DNA from: Phaffia rhodozyma
Taxonomy: Eukaryota > Basidiomycota > Tremellomycetes > Cystofilobasidiales > Mrakiaceae
Assembly: GCA_014706385.1 (NCBI GenBank)
Contig: JACGZH010000007.1
Location: forward strand, 689,501-753,500
DNA: 64,000 nucleotides
Direction: 5' to 3'
The position numbers and the translations under genes are program-made. The notes beneath the pieces were generated by a model. That model worked only from the letters and a program-made list of their open reading frames with translations, ran no database searches and was not told where the DNA came from. How positions within the stretch are numbered: the first letter of the stretch is position 1; the number at the start of each line of letters is the position of its first letter. Below are positions 1 to 8,643 of this stretch, in pieces.

Positions 1-294
1 CGGCTGCCTGTTCCCTAGCCTCTCTAGCCCGATCTTCCTCGAGCAACTTGAGACCAGAATTGAGACCGATTCCACCGTCGTCGTATGAAAAGTCGATGTT
101 TGTCCACAGTGCCAAGGTCGAGGCAAGGTCTGCGTCCGAAAGGATGGGCTCCGAGGAGGGAGATGGGCTGAAAAGGGAGTTCAGTCCCTGTAGGTTGGCT
201 GGAAGCATCGGATGGAAAGAAGAAGAAAATGCCGTGGGTTGGAGGAGCCGATGGGGACGAATAGAAGGGAGAAGAAGCGAAAGTACAGTGCCAA
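1..294 (-). CDS. Partial gene of unknown function, runs off the left edge
   Basis: On the minus strand an open frame runs from about position 294 to the edge at 1. It has a Ser/Pro-rich start, then a plausible conserved segment containing ALWTNIDFSYDD, then an acidic/basic helical stretch (LKLLEEDRAREARE) that leaves the window. A Met occurs near 209, but the frame is open upstream to a stop near 285-294, so an upstream exon is possible: there are AG acceptor-like sites just before. The competing frames in this region are low-complexity and read poorly. The fold and role are unknown. The Ser/Pro-rich, acidic character would suit a transcriptional regulator, but this is only a guess. Confidence 0.4.
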
Positions 295-1009
295 GAAGGA
301 TTGGGCAAAGGCCTTAGGCGAGCTGTGAGCTAGAACGGGAAGGGAAAGGAAAAGGAGGAAGAGAAAGGGAGAGAAGACGCGTTGGAAGGCTGAAGTTTGC
401 CGTAGTTGTGGTCCTCTGAGTATTGAATGTCGGATGGGATGGTCGTTTGCAAAAAAAGAAAGAAGGAAGGAAGGAGGGTGGAAGAGAAGAACTCAGGGCG
501 AAAAGAGACGACAGGAACGAGAGGATGACAAAGAGAACCAGGGGGATGACAAAGAGCACAGGCACGAGCCTGGGACAGAGGCACCAGGGCAGGGTCGAGA
601 GGCAGAGAACAGAGAGGGAAAAGATTGGGAAAAAAAGTCGTTAAAAAAGACCGACCAAGCGCGCGGTCGGTAGCGCAGGTAAGGTTTGGCTGCTGCGCTT
701 TTTGGTCGCATCGGATGCCCACGGCCGAACGTTCTAGCCTCTCGCGTCGAGCCCGGTCGGATGGATGCTTGCTAATGTGACCGCGGCCTAAATCTCGGTA
801 ACCCTAACTGGATCGTCTGTTTCTGGCCCACGACTCCTCTGTCGGCTTTCCGTTGTGGGAAATGACTCTATCACTTTGTATGGGATATGTGTGTTAGAGC
901 GTGTTGGATTGTGTACTGAGTGTGTACTTTACTATCTGTTTCTATCAGGTGTCACTGTTGTCCACATGATACTATGTAGTCTTCTGTATAGACTATAATC
1001 TGTCGAACT

Positions 1010-1085
1010 CTTACTGTACTGTGCTGTACTGTACACTGTACTGTACACTGTACTGTACATTATCGCACTATACTATACTATACTC
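1010..1085. repeat. CTGTA/TATAC simple tandem repeats
   Basis: Tandem copies of ACTGTACTGTAC are followed by short TATAC repeats. This is a non-coding microsatellite-like tract upstream of the SEC2-like gene. Confidence 0.8.
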
Positions 1086-1333
1086 TCTCCACTGCGTTTA
1101 CCCTACCGTCCTTCTCTCGTACATACACCAATAAAATATCGTCACTTCGTCTGTTCTATCGCCTACTGGCTCTTCTGTTGCGCTGTGCGTCTTAATGTCT
1201 ACAGTGCTGTCTTGTTCCATGGTCTGTTTATCTCTTCAAACCGTGGCCGATTGACCTCCTCACTATAATATGTACCTATCTCTGCTCCTAATCATCTTCC
1301 GTGGCTCCATCTGTTTTCAAGTCTGTCGTGGAA

Positions 1334-1334
<1 letters not shown>

Positions 1335-1363
<29 letters not shown>
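1335..1363. repeat. (CA)n microsatellite
   Basis: A run of roughly 14 CA dinucleotides in non-coding DNA upstream of the SEC2-like gene. Confidence 0.9.
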
Positions 1364-1367
<4 letters not shown>

Positions 1368-1722
1368 CCCCCTCTGCTGTGCTCTCATCTCTATACTCCT
1401 TTGTCACCGCTCCGATCTATCAGTCTGTGCTGTGGTCCTCACTGGCCCTCAGCCTAATTTTCCGATATGATGACGTAGCCGTGTGCTTAACGTAACCACC
1501 GTGTAACCACCATCCGACGCCCACCCAGATTCCCCCCACACTCCATCTACTTTATACAACACGCGTTGTCTTTCATTTCATCTTTCTTCTCGTCCCCTCT
1601 TGTCTTGCTGTTCCTCTTCTTCTCTTACTCGCATTCACTCTTCTTCTTCTTCTTGATCTTTTCCTGGCTTTTGGATCTTCTCTTGGCTCTCTCTATCTCT
1701 CTCTAGCCATTCAGATGCACTC

Positions 1723-4095
1723 ATGACACCTCCTGATCCGCCCATCATTTTCACCACCTCGGCTTCTTCCTCGTCGCTCTCTGCAGAAGTCATGGCCGAC
1801 CTCTCTGTGTCATCATCGTCAACAAAGACAGCAACACCATTGACAACATCAACAACAGCATCATCGACAATATCATCATCACAACCACTACAGGAACTAC
1901 CCCAAGAGTTATCGCGAGAACCACTGACCTCATTCGTCAGACGCAACAGGGCATCGTCCCTGTCGTTCGATCTGGCCCCTTTCCGATTGCTCTTATCCTC
2001 CCTTCAAGACAACACAGTGTCTCCTCCGACCTCACATACATACAACAAACAAGAGATCAGCCATGCTCTTGGCGCGCTGGTCGAGCATGTAGACGGCCTG
2101 GTGAGATCGCTTCTGTTCCTTGTTTCCCTCGTTTTCATTCATTCTTTCCCCCTCCTCTCTTTGTCTTGGATTTCTTTAGGGTTTCCTTTTGAAGAAGCAT
2201 ACATCCAAGGATCCGTCTCGTCTGCGTTCGTGAAAAGAAAACCTCCACTGAACCTACAATGAACCCTCCGCTGTTGTCTTACTGTCCGCAGACAGCTCGA
2301 CTACATGCCTCTTTGGCGAAACAACTCGACACGGACCATCAGCTTAAAGTAGCCCGTACGTCCTGTGTTGATGCTATCAATGTTTGTGATTCAATTCTAA
2401 CTGGGATCCGCCATATCCTATATATGTTTAGGCTCCAATCTGTTTCTCGTGGAATCTAACATGGAAATGATGGAGGAAGCTATGCGGCGCGGAGGAGAAT
2501 TTGGGTGAGTGTGCTCCTTCTTTTCAGTCTTTCTTCTCTTGCTTACTCCCTTTCCAACTTGACATGATGCGTGTACTGATCGAAACGCGCACTCGACCGA
2601 CCGCATAGTCATGCTATCGTCGCCCAGACGAACCGCCGGTCGGCGCCACCTAAATCCCATTCGCTCAACAACTCGTCCGCCTCCGCCCGGTCCTCGCCGG
2701 TGCCCTCGGCGGCTGCTGATCGTTGGTCAACCGAGCTCTCATCTCCCAACTCGATGGCTTTCCCTTCAGAAGCACGGACGACGCCGACGACAACAACAGC
2801 CAACGCGCCAAGCAGCGGAGGCTGGTTCAACCGACAGTCCAAACGACTTGGCTTTTCCCCAGCTGCCTCCTCGACCGCTCTCAATCAGACGGACAACCGT
2901 CCGGATGGATATGCGCCCGCGCCGGCAGAAGAACAAACACCCCGGACGGAAGGTTCCTCTGGCGACAGTGGGAGTCCGAGTAGACTCGCCGCCCGTCCTC
3001 CCCATGCAGGTTCTTCTCGTTCCTTCAACTCGTCCACCCCTAATCTTGGACTCGGCTTCGGCAACCTCCCACTCTCTCCTGGAGCATCAACAGTGTCACT
3101 GTCTGCCGCCGGTGACAGCCAAGCCGGCACGACCTCTCAGATGGACGCGCTCCGACAGACGTTGACGGCCGAGCGGACCCAGCTCGTTAGCCTTCGGACG
3201 GAGCTCGCCGAGTTAAAGTCATCAAAGGCGGCGTTGGAGGAGGAACTCGAGAACCTGTCCCAGGCGTTGTTCGAAGAGGCAAATAAGATGGTCGCCGACG
3301 AACGAAACTCCCGGCTTGCGATGGAGGATGAGGTGAGGGACGAGAAAGAACAAAAGGTCATGCTGAAAGAGGCTTTGAGGCTTGTCGAGGAGGACTGTGA
3401 GCGGCTGAGAGACCTCGTCAATCGGTTGGAAGAACAGCAAGGTTTGTCTTTTTCATTTATTTATTTATTTAAATCTCTCTTTCTTGTCCGTTGTGTTCGC
3501 ACAAGTCTGATGTTGTGATCGAATTCAATACAAAATGAAACGTATCTAAACAGACAGCAGATCACGTGCTAAACGTTCATCCGCATCGACCTCTTCTGTC
3601 TCAGCTCTTCCAAACACAGCAGCCACTCGAAGCAGGACGCCATCCCCAGACAGATCGAGCACGAGCTCCATATATTCTCTTCACCGGCCGCCCTCTCCAT
3701 TGTCTGACGCGAACGTCAATTCCGATTTGAGCCAACGCAACCACAACGGCAATCAAAGCGGTGATGACGACGACGACGACGTTGAGCAAAGCATCGATCC
3801 AGATCTTTCAGCGCAGACGGTCCATGTGGTGAACATACCGAGTCGTTCGGAACATGATGTTGATTCGGCTTCGGGCTCGGCAATCAGATCTAGCTCGAAA
3901 CCAAGGTCGAGATCTGGTTCTGAATCATCTCTGGGCTCATTCAAGTCGGCCGCCGATGTAGGAGCAGTATCTACCGCTACATCTGCATCGACAACACCGG
4001 CACCGGTAGGAGGACAAACACCGACGAGCGAGGAAATCGTCGGAGCTCACGTCATTGACCTAGTCCAAGACATGGACGACCCATGGAGGACATGA
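1723..4095 (+). CDS. SEC2: Sec2/Rabin8-type Rab guanine-nucleotide exchange factor
   Basis: Likely activates a Sec4/Rab8-type GTPase on secretory vesicles for polarised exocytosis. The diagnostic part is a long coiled coil (about 3140-3440) containing LEEELENLSQALFEEANKMV followed by a conserved charged stretch (DERNSRLAMEDEV), the hallmark of the Sec2p GEF domain. I read five exons: 1723-2100; about 2293-2356; about 2432-2503; about 2609-3441; about 3605-4095. The introns have GT starts (GTGAGA, GTACGT, GTGAGT, GTTTGT) and AG ends. The N-terminal half has a short helical region (LHASLAKQLDTDHQLKVA) and a long Ser/Thr-rich linker. The C-terminus is acidic, Ser-rich and disordered (a run of Asp near 3767) and ends in DPWRT. 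ATG 1723 is the first Met of the open frame and follows a CT-rich leader. The domain call is firm, the N-terminal exon borders less so. Confidence 0.85.
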
Positions 4096-4264
4096 GGTCT
4101 CTTCTTCTCTCTTGTCTTTCAGGCATTCATGGGCGGTTGTGGCTGTCTTTTTGCGTCTTGTGAAGGCGCTCAACGAACGAAAGGGAGGTGGAAGAAGGAG
4201 GCCGTACATCACAGTTTCTCGATCTGGTTTCTATTATATGTAAAAAGCATGGTGAGAGTGACCT
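4096..4264. other. 3' flank of SEC2 up to the element cluster
   Basis: Short non-coding stretch. No homology to the right ends of element copies B and C is visible here, so fragment A appears truncated, or its outer end has diverged, at about 4250-4268. Confidence 0.5.
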
Positions 4265-4267
4265 CAG

Positions 4268-4348
4268 CCGATGGTGGTCGATGCATGGCCCTTTTGGACT
4301 TGGGTGCCCTCAGACCACAGACCACCAAGGTTCCCATGGGTCACGGGT
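4268..4348 (-). ncRNA. Candidate Fanzor guide-RNA scaffold, copy A
   Basis: The sequence immediately downstream of the copy A stop codon is nearly identical to that in copies B and C, although non-coding. A stem can form between CTTGGTG (minus strand of 4323-4329) and CACCCAAG (minus strand of 4299-4306) with one bulged C. In TnpB/Fanzor systems the guide RNA overlaps the 3' end of the nuclease gene and the element end, so the position fits. No transcript evidence is available here. Confidence 0.4.
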
Positions 4349-4516
4349 TTAGTCTGTGCCAGCCTCAGCCTCAGTCTTAGCAGTCATGGCAGTCTCAACG
4401 TCAGTCTCACTAGCGACGGCGTCAAAGCCCGGCATTCTCGCCCCCTTGTTCTCCTCCTGGTGAAGGGCAAGGTGCAGCATGTTGCGTGACGCGTTCACAT
4501 CTCTGTCCCACCAAGT
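4349..4516 (-). pseudogene. Fanzor C-terminal exon, copy A
   Basis: This exon begins after a CTCTCAG acceptor and encodes TWWDRDVNASRNMLHLAL, the RuvC-III region of Fanzor/TnpB proteins with the catalytic Asp in the DRDVNA motif. An acidic tail ends in EAGTD and a TAA stop. The two Trp codons at its start are intact here, unlike copy C. It is highly similar to the last exon of copy B (7973-8116). The rest of the gene is missing, so it is a remnant, though this exon itself is undamaged. Confidence 0.75.
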
Positions 4517-4831
4517 CTGAGAGCAAGTATCAAACAGACAAAGGAGTAGCGCGACATAGAGACAGTCATGAGCAGCCAAGAAGATTATCAGACAAAACGA
4601 CAGACAGACAAAGAGACAGGGAAGACATGCTTGATCGAGCCACGCGCAGCTGATCTCAGCGGTGTCCATCTAGACGCCCGGTGTCAGATATACAACATGA
4701 TCATCCAAGTAGTCGAGCCAGCCAGCGGTCTTGCGATAGTTCTCGATCTCTGACGTGTATAGGCTTAGCTTAACACATACTGGGATGCCTGGCTCACTAA
4801 ACTCTCCTCTCCTTCGGTCGGACTGGCTACC

Positions 4832-5030
4832 TCAGTTGGTACAAGTCTTATGCTCATCGTAAAGGCGCTGTGTCATAAGGTTGCACTGACTGGTCGACAC
4901 GAAATACGCGCACATCATTGACCAGCAGTTGAGGGTTTGAGATGAGATTCTTCTAATCCATGGATTCTGCTCAATAGTGTTTGTCTCAGCAGTTGAGATA
5001 TTCATAGATGGGGAAGAAGACAAAGGAAAG
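4832..5030 (-). pseudogene. First exon of serine-recombinase-like gene, copy B (truncated)
   Basis: The minus-strand frame encodes a Ser-rich start (LSSSPSMNIST) and then MMCAYFVSTSQCNLMTQRLYDE. The YFVSTSQ...LYDE pattern resembles the N-terminus of serine recombinases (Y-x-R-V-S-T ... S-L-D-R-Q), but the canonical Arg is absent. The head block around 5015-5063 is shared with copy C, where the homologous exon lies at about 11525-11728. Downstream exons are absent. The homology to copy C at the DNA level is clear at the head. The enzyme-family call rests on motif resemblance only. Confidence 0.45.
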
Positions 5031-5181
5031 GTAATATGGTACGAAGGATGATCTCCCATATGAGATCTCTCGAGCGCACAGATGAGCCACAATCAAGAAC
5101 AGATCACTGGATGTGTTAGGAGCACATGCGCTGTGTGACTATGAGTTGTGGCGCAGGATCTGTGAGTCCTTGGTTACAGAC

Positions 5182-5217
5182 GTGTAACACCATGGTTACA
5201 CCCACCATGCCTATATA
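5182..5217 (+). promoter_or_regulatory. Inverted repeat and TATA box before Fanzor copy B
   Basis: GTGTAAC (5182-5188) and GTTACAC (5195-5201) form a perfect inverted repeat with a 6-nt spacer. A TATATA box follows at 5212-5217. The TATA lies between the recombinase exon and the Fanzor gene and points to Fanzor transcription starting near 5240. The dyad could be a recombinase or regulator binding site; this is inference. Confidence 0.4.
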
Positions 5218-5560
5218 GACTCCTTCTTTTCTTCAGCTGTTCAGCAACACTTGATAACTTGGCTATCTGTTGCTTTGTCTGATGATCTCCTTGTCTGCTC
5301 ATGTCCTTTTCTCTTTGTCTCTTTGTCTGTGGACGGCAGAGCGTTCACCAGGTCGTTCATCATGACCGACAGCCAGTCAAACTGATCAAAGGGGAAACCG
5401 GGCAAAGGAGATTTTCTGCAAACAAGCAGACATCAATCCCAACAGCTTATAAGACACAACGAACTCCAGACGATCAGAGCGCTCTTCCATATCAGAACAT
5501 CTCTTGATATCAGAACACTCATCAGTTGTCTTGAGGAGTGCCGCTCCTCTTGTGTTCGAC

Positions 5561-8116
5561 ATGAAGCGCAAGAGGACGGCTCAGGCCTCGGCAAAGTCTT
5601 CCCTTGCGGCTACCACTACTACTCCCACTACTACTACTGCCACGTGCTCAGCCTGCTGTCAGGTTGGGCACTCAAGGCGATCTAACCACCTATACCCGTT
5701 TTACATCCCTCGTCAGAGGGTGGAAATCCACGCCAAGTCAGCGGTCCCTATGGTGTCAGGGACAGTAAAGATAGGCTTTGGTTCTTTACTCGCCTTTGAG
5801 CCACTGGCTGGCCCGATCGAGTCGGCCGTTGCCCGGCTAGGAAAGATAACATTTGACGCGTCTCGCCTTCTCAATATCCACATGTCGAAGGTCTGCGCGG
5901 ATGGAGGGGAGATACCGAATCTCCCCAATACAATACGGCTTTATTTTCAGGGACGTTGGTTTCAACACGCGTGGAGGAAATTTGCACCAAGGAGCGCCAA
6001 CACAGAGTCAAGAGCTCAACGACCTCCGCGACGTCTCTTTCCCTGCTGAGCACCAGTTAACAGACTCAAAGTGAGTGATCTCTTTGACCATGGCAGTAAT
6101 GTATCTGGCTGCGAACAGGGACTGATTCATTTGCTGTTGTCATAGATTTCTAGGCTTCATGATCGGCGCCAAAGCCAGGTCGTGGACCACGGCCTGCCAG
6201 AACCATGTCGTCCTGAACATGCCGCGCCGGGCTTCTCGGCTCATCTCTTGGTGGCTGGAGACAAACGTCGGAGAAACGATCCAGAGCCGGATCAGTATCA
6301 GTCAGGTAAGGAAGACGAGTCATCTGAGGAGATATCTGAAGAAAGGCTGCAGCAATGACTGACATATCTGATCCATCTGTTCGTTCTCAGCGCGCTGCCC
6401 TCTCCCATCAGCTCTGGGAGCGGCTGTCTCCTTCTGTCCGAGAGGAAGAAGAGGGAGAAGAAAGAGAAGATGATACAGAGGAGGAGCCACCACAAGCTGC
6501 CACATCCCTGGTGGCCCCGCCCTGGCTACTAAAACTCCTCCTTCCTGACCAGCGCACGGTGATGGAGGCTCATCTCCGAGTGTTGTTCGACTTCCTCACA
6601 GATGACATCTTCGGAGGTTTGCCTCTGACGGGTGAGGCCATCAAGGCTTCGTGGTGGTCCTATCTGCGCCCTCTGTACCGGATACTGACCATCTTCGAGG
6701 AACATGGCCCCCAAGATGCGGCTGCAAGACGGACCACTCGTCGCCAGGGGCATGGCCTCCGTCTCTTCTAGCTCCTGCCGCTCTCGTCTCACCGGTCGTC
6801 CTACGTCTTTGTAGATACCTCGATCCTCTACAACTTCTGGGCTCAGCTCACATCGACAGGTGAAGATCTGGGACATTCGCACGGTGTGACAGAAGAGTCC
6901 TTCCGGGATGACTCTGACACTTAGTAAAGGCGGTCGTTCCATATATCCAAGGTCGAGACCAAAAAGCGACAATTCGCCCGGTCGCTCAGTCCGGACGGCA
7001 TCGGAGTGTCTGCCGGAATGCTGAGACTCATGTCGTCTTCATCTGGCATCGACGCCTACGGATGGAGATGGGAGGGCGAAGGCAAGGACCGTCACCGAGC
7101 AGAGTATGTCTCGTGGGGTGTGCAGCCAGAGGACGAAGTCGTGGGGCTGGACCCAGGCCGTCGGACGCTGCTCTCGACGACCGCAGGAGGGCTCGACATG
7201 TCTCTGGACAACGGCGGTCTGGCCGAGCACGGCACGCAGTGGTCGCTCTCTCTCAAGTCATGGAGGCACCTTGCAGGGATGGACCGAGACGCTCGGAAAC
7301 AGCGGCTGTGGATGAAGAACCATGCGGAAGTGTCAACCACTCTCCGTGGTGAGTGCCTCTCATGCTCACACCCACGTTCAAGCTGACTGTATGAACAGCC
7401 TTACTGACCTTGCAAACTGCCTTGCCCACCTCGTTGTCGTGCTTCGGCTTCTTTCTTCGGCGTCTTTCTTCAGATCTTCCTTCGTTCAGATCTGCCAGTC
7501 TCGATCGTCTCCGCGCTGCTCTCGTCATACACTCTCAGTCCTACTCCTGGCTCGCGACCTTCTTCGCTGCTCGAAGGTGGAGACGTCTTCGCTGGGGCGC
7601 ACACATCAGCCGCGAACAAGCATACCACAAGGTGGCGCTCCGTCTGTCGGCAGGACGTCCACGCACCTTCTTGGCCTTCGGCGACGGCGCCTTCTCATCG
7701 TCTTCTCGTGGGCATGCACCTGGTCCTATCAAGATGATGTATGCCAAGCTGAGGGCCTCTCCGCTACTTCAGGTCCGCAAAGTCTGGGAGTTTCGGACAT
7801 CGAGGGTGTGCTCAAAGTGCCATGGCGAGTTCTCTGGAAGACACAAAGCGTGGGCGATCAAGGAATGTCGGAGCGTCTGTCGAGTAAGTGCTGTGTGTCT
7901 GTTACATATCTTATGATAGTGTCTCGATGACTGATTATTCTCTATGCTTGTTCACGGTGTTTTCTCTCTCAGACTTGGTGGAATAGAGATATCAATGCGT
8001 CACGCAACATGCTGCACCTAGCTCTGCACCAGGAAATGAACGAAGGGGCGAGAATGCTAGGGTTCGACATCACTGCTACTACGCTGGTCGCTGAGGCTGA
8101 GGCTGGCACAGACTAA
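5561..8116 (+). pseudogene. Fanzor RNA-guided nuclease, copy B (near full length, probably damaged)
   Basis: Fanzors are eukaryotic relatives of TnpB, RNA-guided DNA nucleases carried by transposons. From ATG 5561 the protein has a Thr-rich N-terminus, a zinc-knuckle-like stretch (CSACCQVGHSRRSNH), a recognition region, RuvC-I with Asp (VGLDPGR, about 7138-7160), RuvC-II (FGDGAFSSSSRG, about 7678), a zinc-finger start (EFRTSRVCSKCHGEF) and RuvC-III (TWWNRDINASRNM, from 7973). It ends at TAA 8114-8116. Suggested exons: 5561-5882, 5952-6070, 6146-6305, 6391-7348, 7474-7884, 7973-8116; the last four introns have clean GT/AG ends. Within 6391-7348 the good frame contains TAG 6769-6771 and TAG-TAA 6922-6927. 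I found no satisfactory introns removing them, so the gene is probably inactive, but missed introns remain possible. Confidence 0.75.
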
Positions 8117-8300
8117 ACCCATGACCCATGGGAACCTTGGTGATCTGTGATCTGAGGGCACCCAAGTCCAAAAGGGCCATGCATCGACCACCATCGGTTG
8201 CGGTTACTTTCTAGTAGCCAAAGCCATATATTGTAAAAAATATAGACATCGGTCTTCCAAGTGCGGTAACTTGGTTACTTCCTAGGGTTAGAATTAGAGC
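8117..8300 (+). ncRNA. Candidate Fanzor guide-RNA scaffold and element end, copy B
   Basis: This block starts at the stop codon. About the first 80 nt are almost identical in copies A, B and C, and a further part (TTGCG...GTAGTGGCCAAAGCCATA-like) is shared with C. It can form a stem between 8136-8142 (CTTGGTG) and 8159-8166 (CACCCAAG) with one bulge, and contains the palindrome CCCATGGG (8126-8133). A GTAAC-TTG-GTTAC inverted repeat lies at 8266-8278. Conservation of non-coding sequence with retained pairing suggests an RNA or terminal function, as for omega-RNA of TnpB. The exact boundaries are unknown. Confidence 0.45.
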
Positions 8301-8375
8301 CGAAACATACTTATGTAAACCAAACAGAAAATCAATTATTCATTCATCTATAAATCTGTCTCAAAAGTCATTATA

Positions 8376-8643
8376 GTCTGAGATTGTTGAACTATAGTGA
8401 ACTTACAAATGTGATCAACCAAATCCATCGACCATCATCACCTCACTCTCTTCCTCTCTCTTTGACTATAGTAGGTTCGAACAATGCGCCTCCACTTTCC
8501 TCTCAACTATCGAGCAATCCTTTGCCAGTGCTGATGGTAGATGGGCGACTAAGATTAAAGTAAACTGTTGAGATGAAGTGTCCGGCTAAAGACCAGAGAA
8601 GTTGACCCGTTGTGCCAGACTAGACCCGAATGTCGATTCCACC
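8376..8643. other. Spacer between copies B and C
   Basis: No ORF, repeat or RNA gene is supported here. The left outer border of copy C cannot be defined from this sequence. Confidence 0.4.

Larger units (their letters stand above)
700..1722. other. Intergenic region with simple repeats
   Basis: No convincing coding sequence is seen between the left-edge gene and the SEC2-like gene. The region contains a CTGTACTGTACA-type tandem repeat (about 1012-1060), a TATAC repeat (about 1069-1085), a CA repeat (about 1335-1363) and a long pyrimidine-rich tract (about 1560-1710) leading into the next start codon. Such CT-rich leaders are common before fungal start codons. Confidence 0.6.
4265..4756 (-). 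mobile_element. Element copy A: inverted fragment with the Fanzor 3' end
   Basis: The minus strand carries a Fanzor last exon (4349-4516) plus the conserved post-stop block (about 4348 down to 4268). Upstream of the exon acceptor (4517-4518) the sequence resembles the intron before the same exon in copies B and C, with repeated TTTGTCT motifs and the ending CTCTCAG. Nothing recognisable as earlier Fanzor exons follows up to about 4756. The copy lies head-in and opposite to copy B, directly abutting its truncated recombinase end, so it is a rearranged or nested remnant. Confidence 0.7.
4832..8375 (+). mobile_element. Element copy B: Fanzor element with truncated recombinase gene
   Basis: Copy B contains the first exon of a divergent recombinase gene (minus strand, about 4832-5030), a shared head block (5015-5063, matching 11721-11770 in copy C), a near full-length Fanzor gene (5561-8116, plus strand) and a right end shared with copy C. 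The right-end match includes AATCAATTATTCATTCAT near 8330-8350 and CAAAAGTCAT near 8363-8375 (copy C about 12330-12386). The recombinase gene is cut after its first exon, where fragment A is joined. No target-site duplication was identified. IS607-type elements, which move by serine recombinases, do not normally make one. Confidence 0.65.

Noticed and set aside
314..722. Several ORFs on both strands
   Set aside because: They are A/G- or C/T-rich low-complexity frames without conserved features.
796..806. AACCCTAAC as telomeric repeat
   Set aside because: Only a single unit, in ordinary intergenic DNA.
4349..4669. A 106-residue minus-strand protein starting at 4669
   Set aside because: The N-terminal part is intron sequence (TTTGTCT-rich, ending in a CTCTCAG acceptor). 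Only 4349-4516 is the real Fanzor exon.
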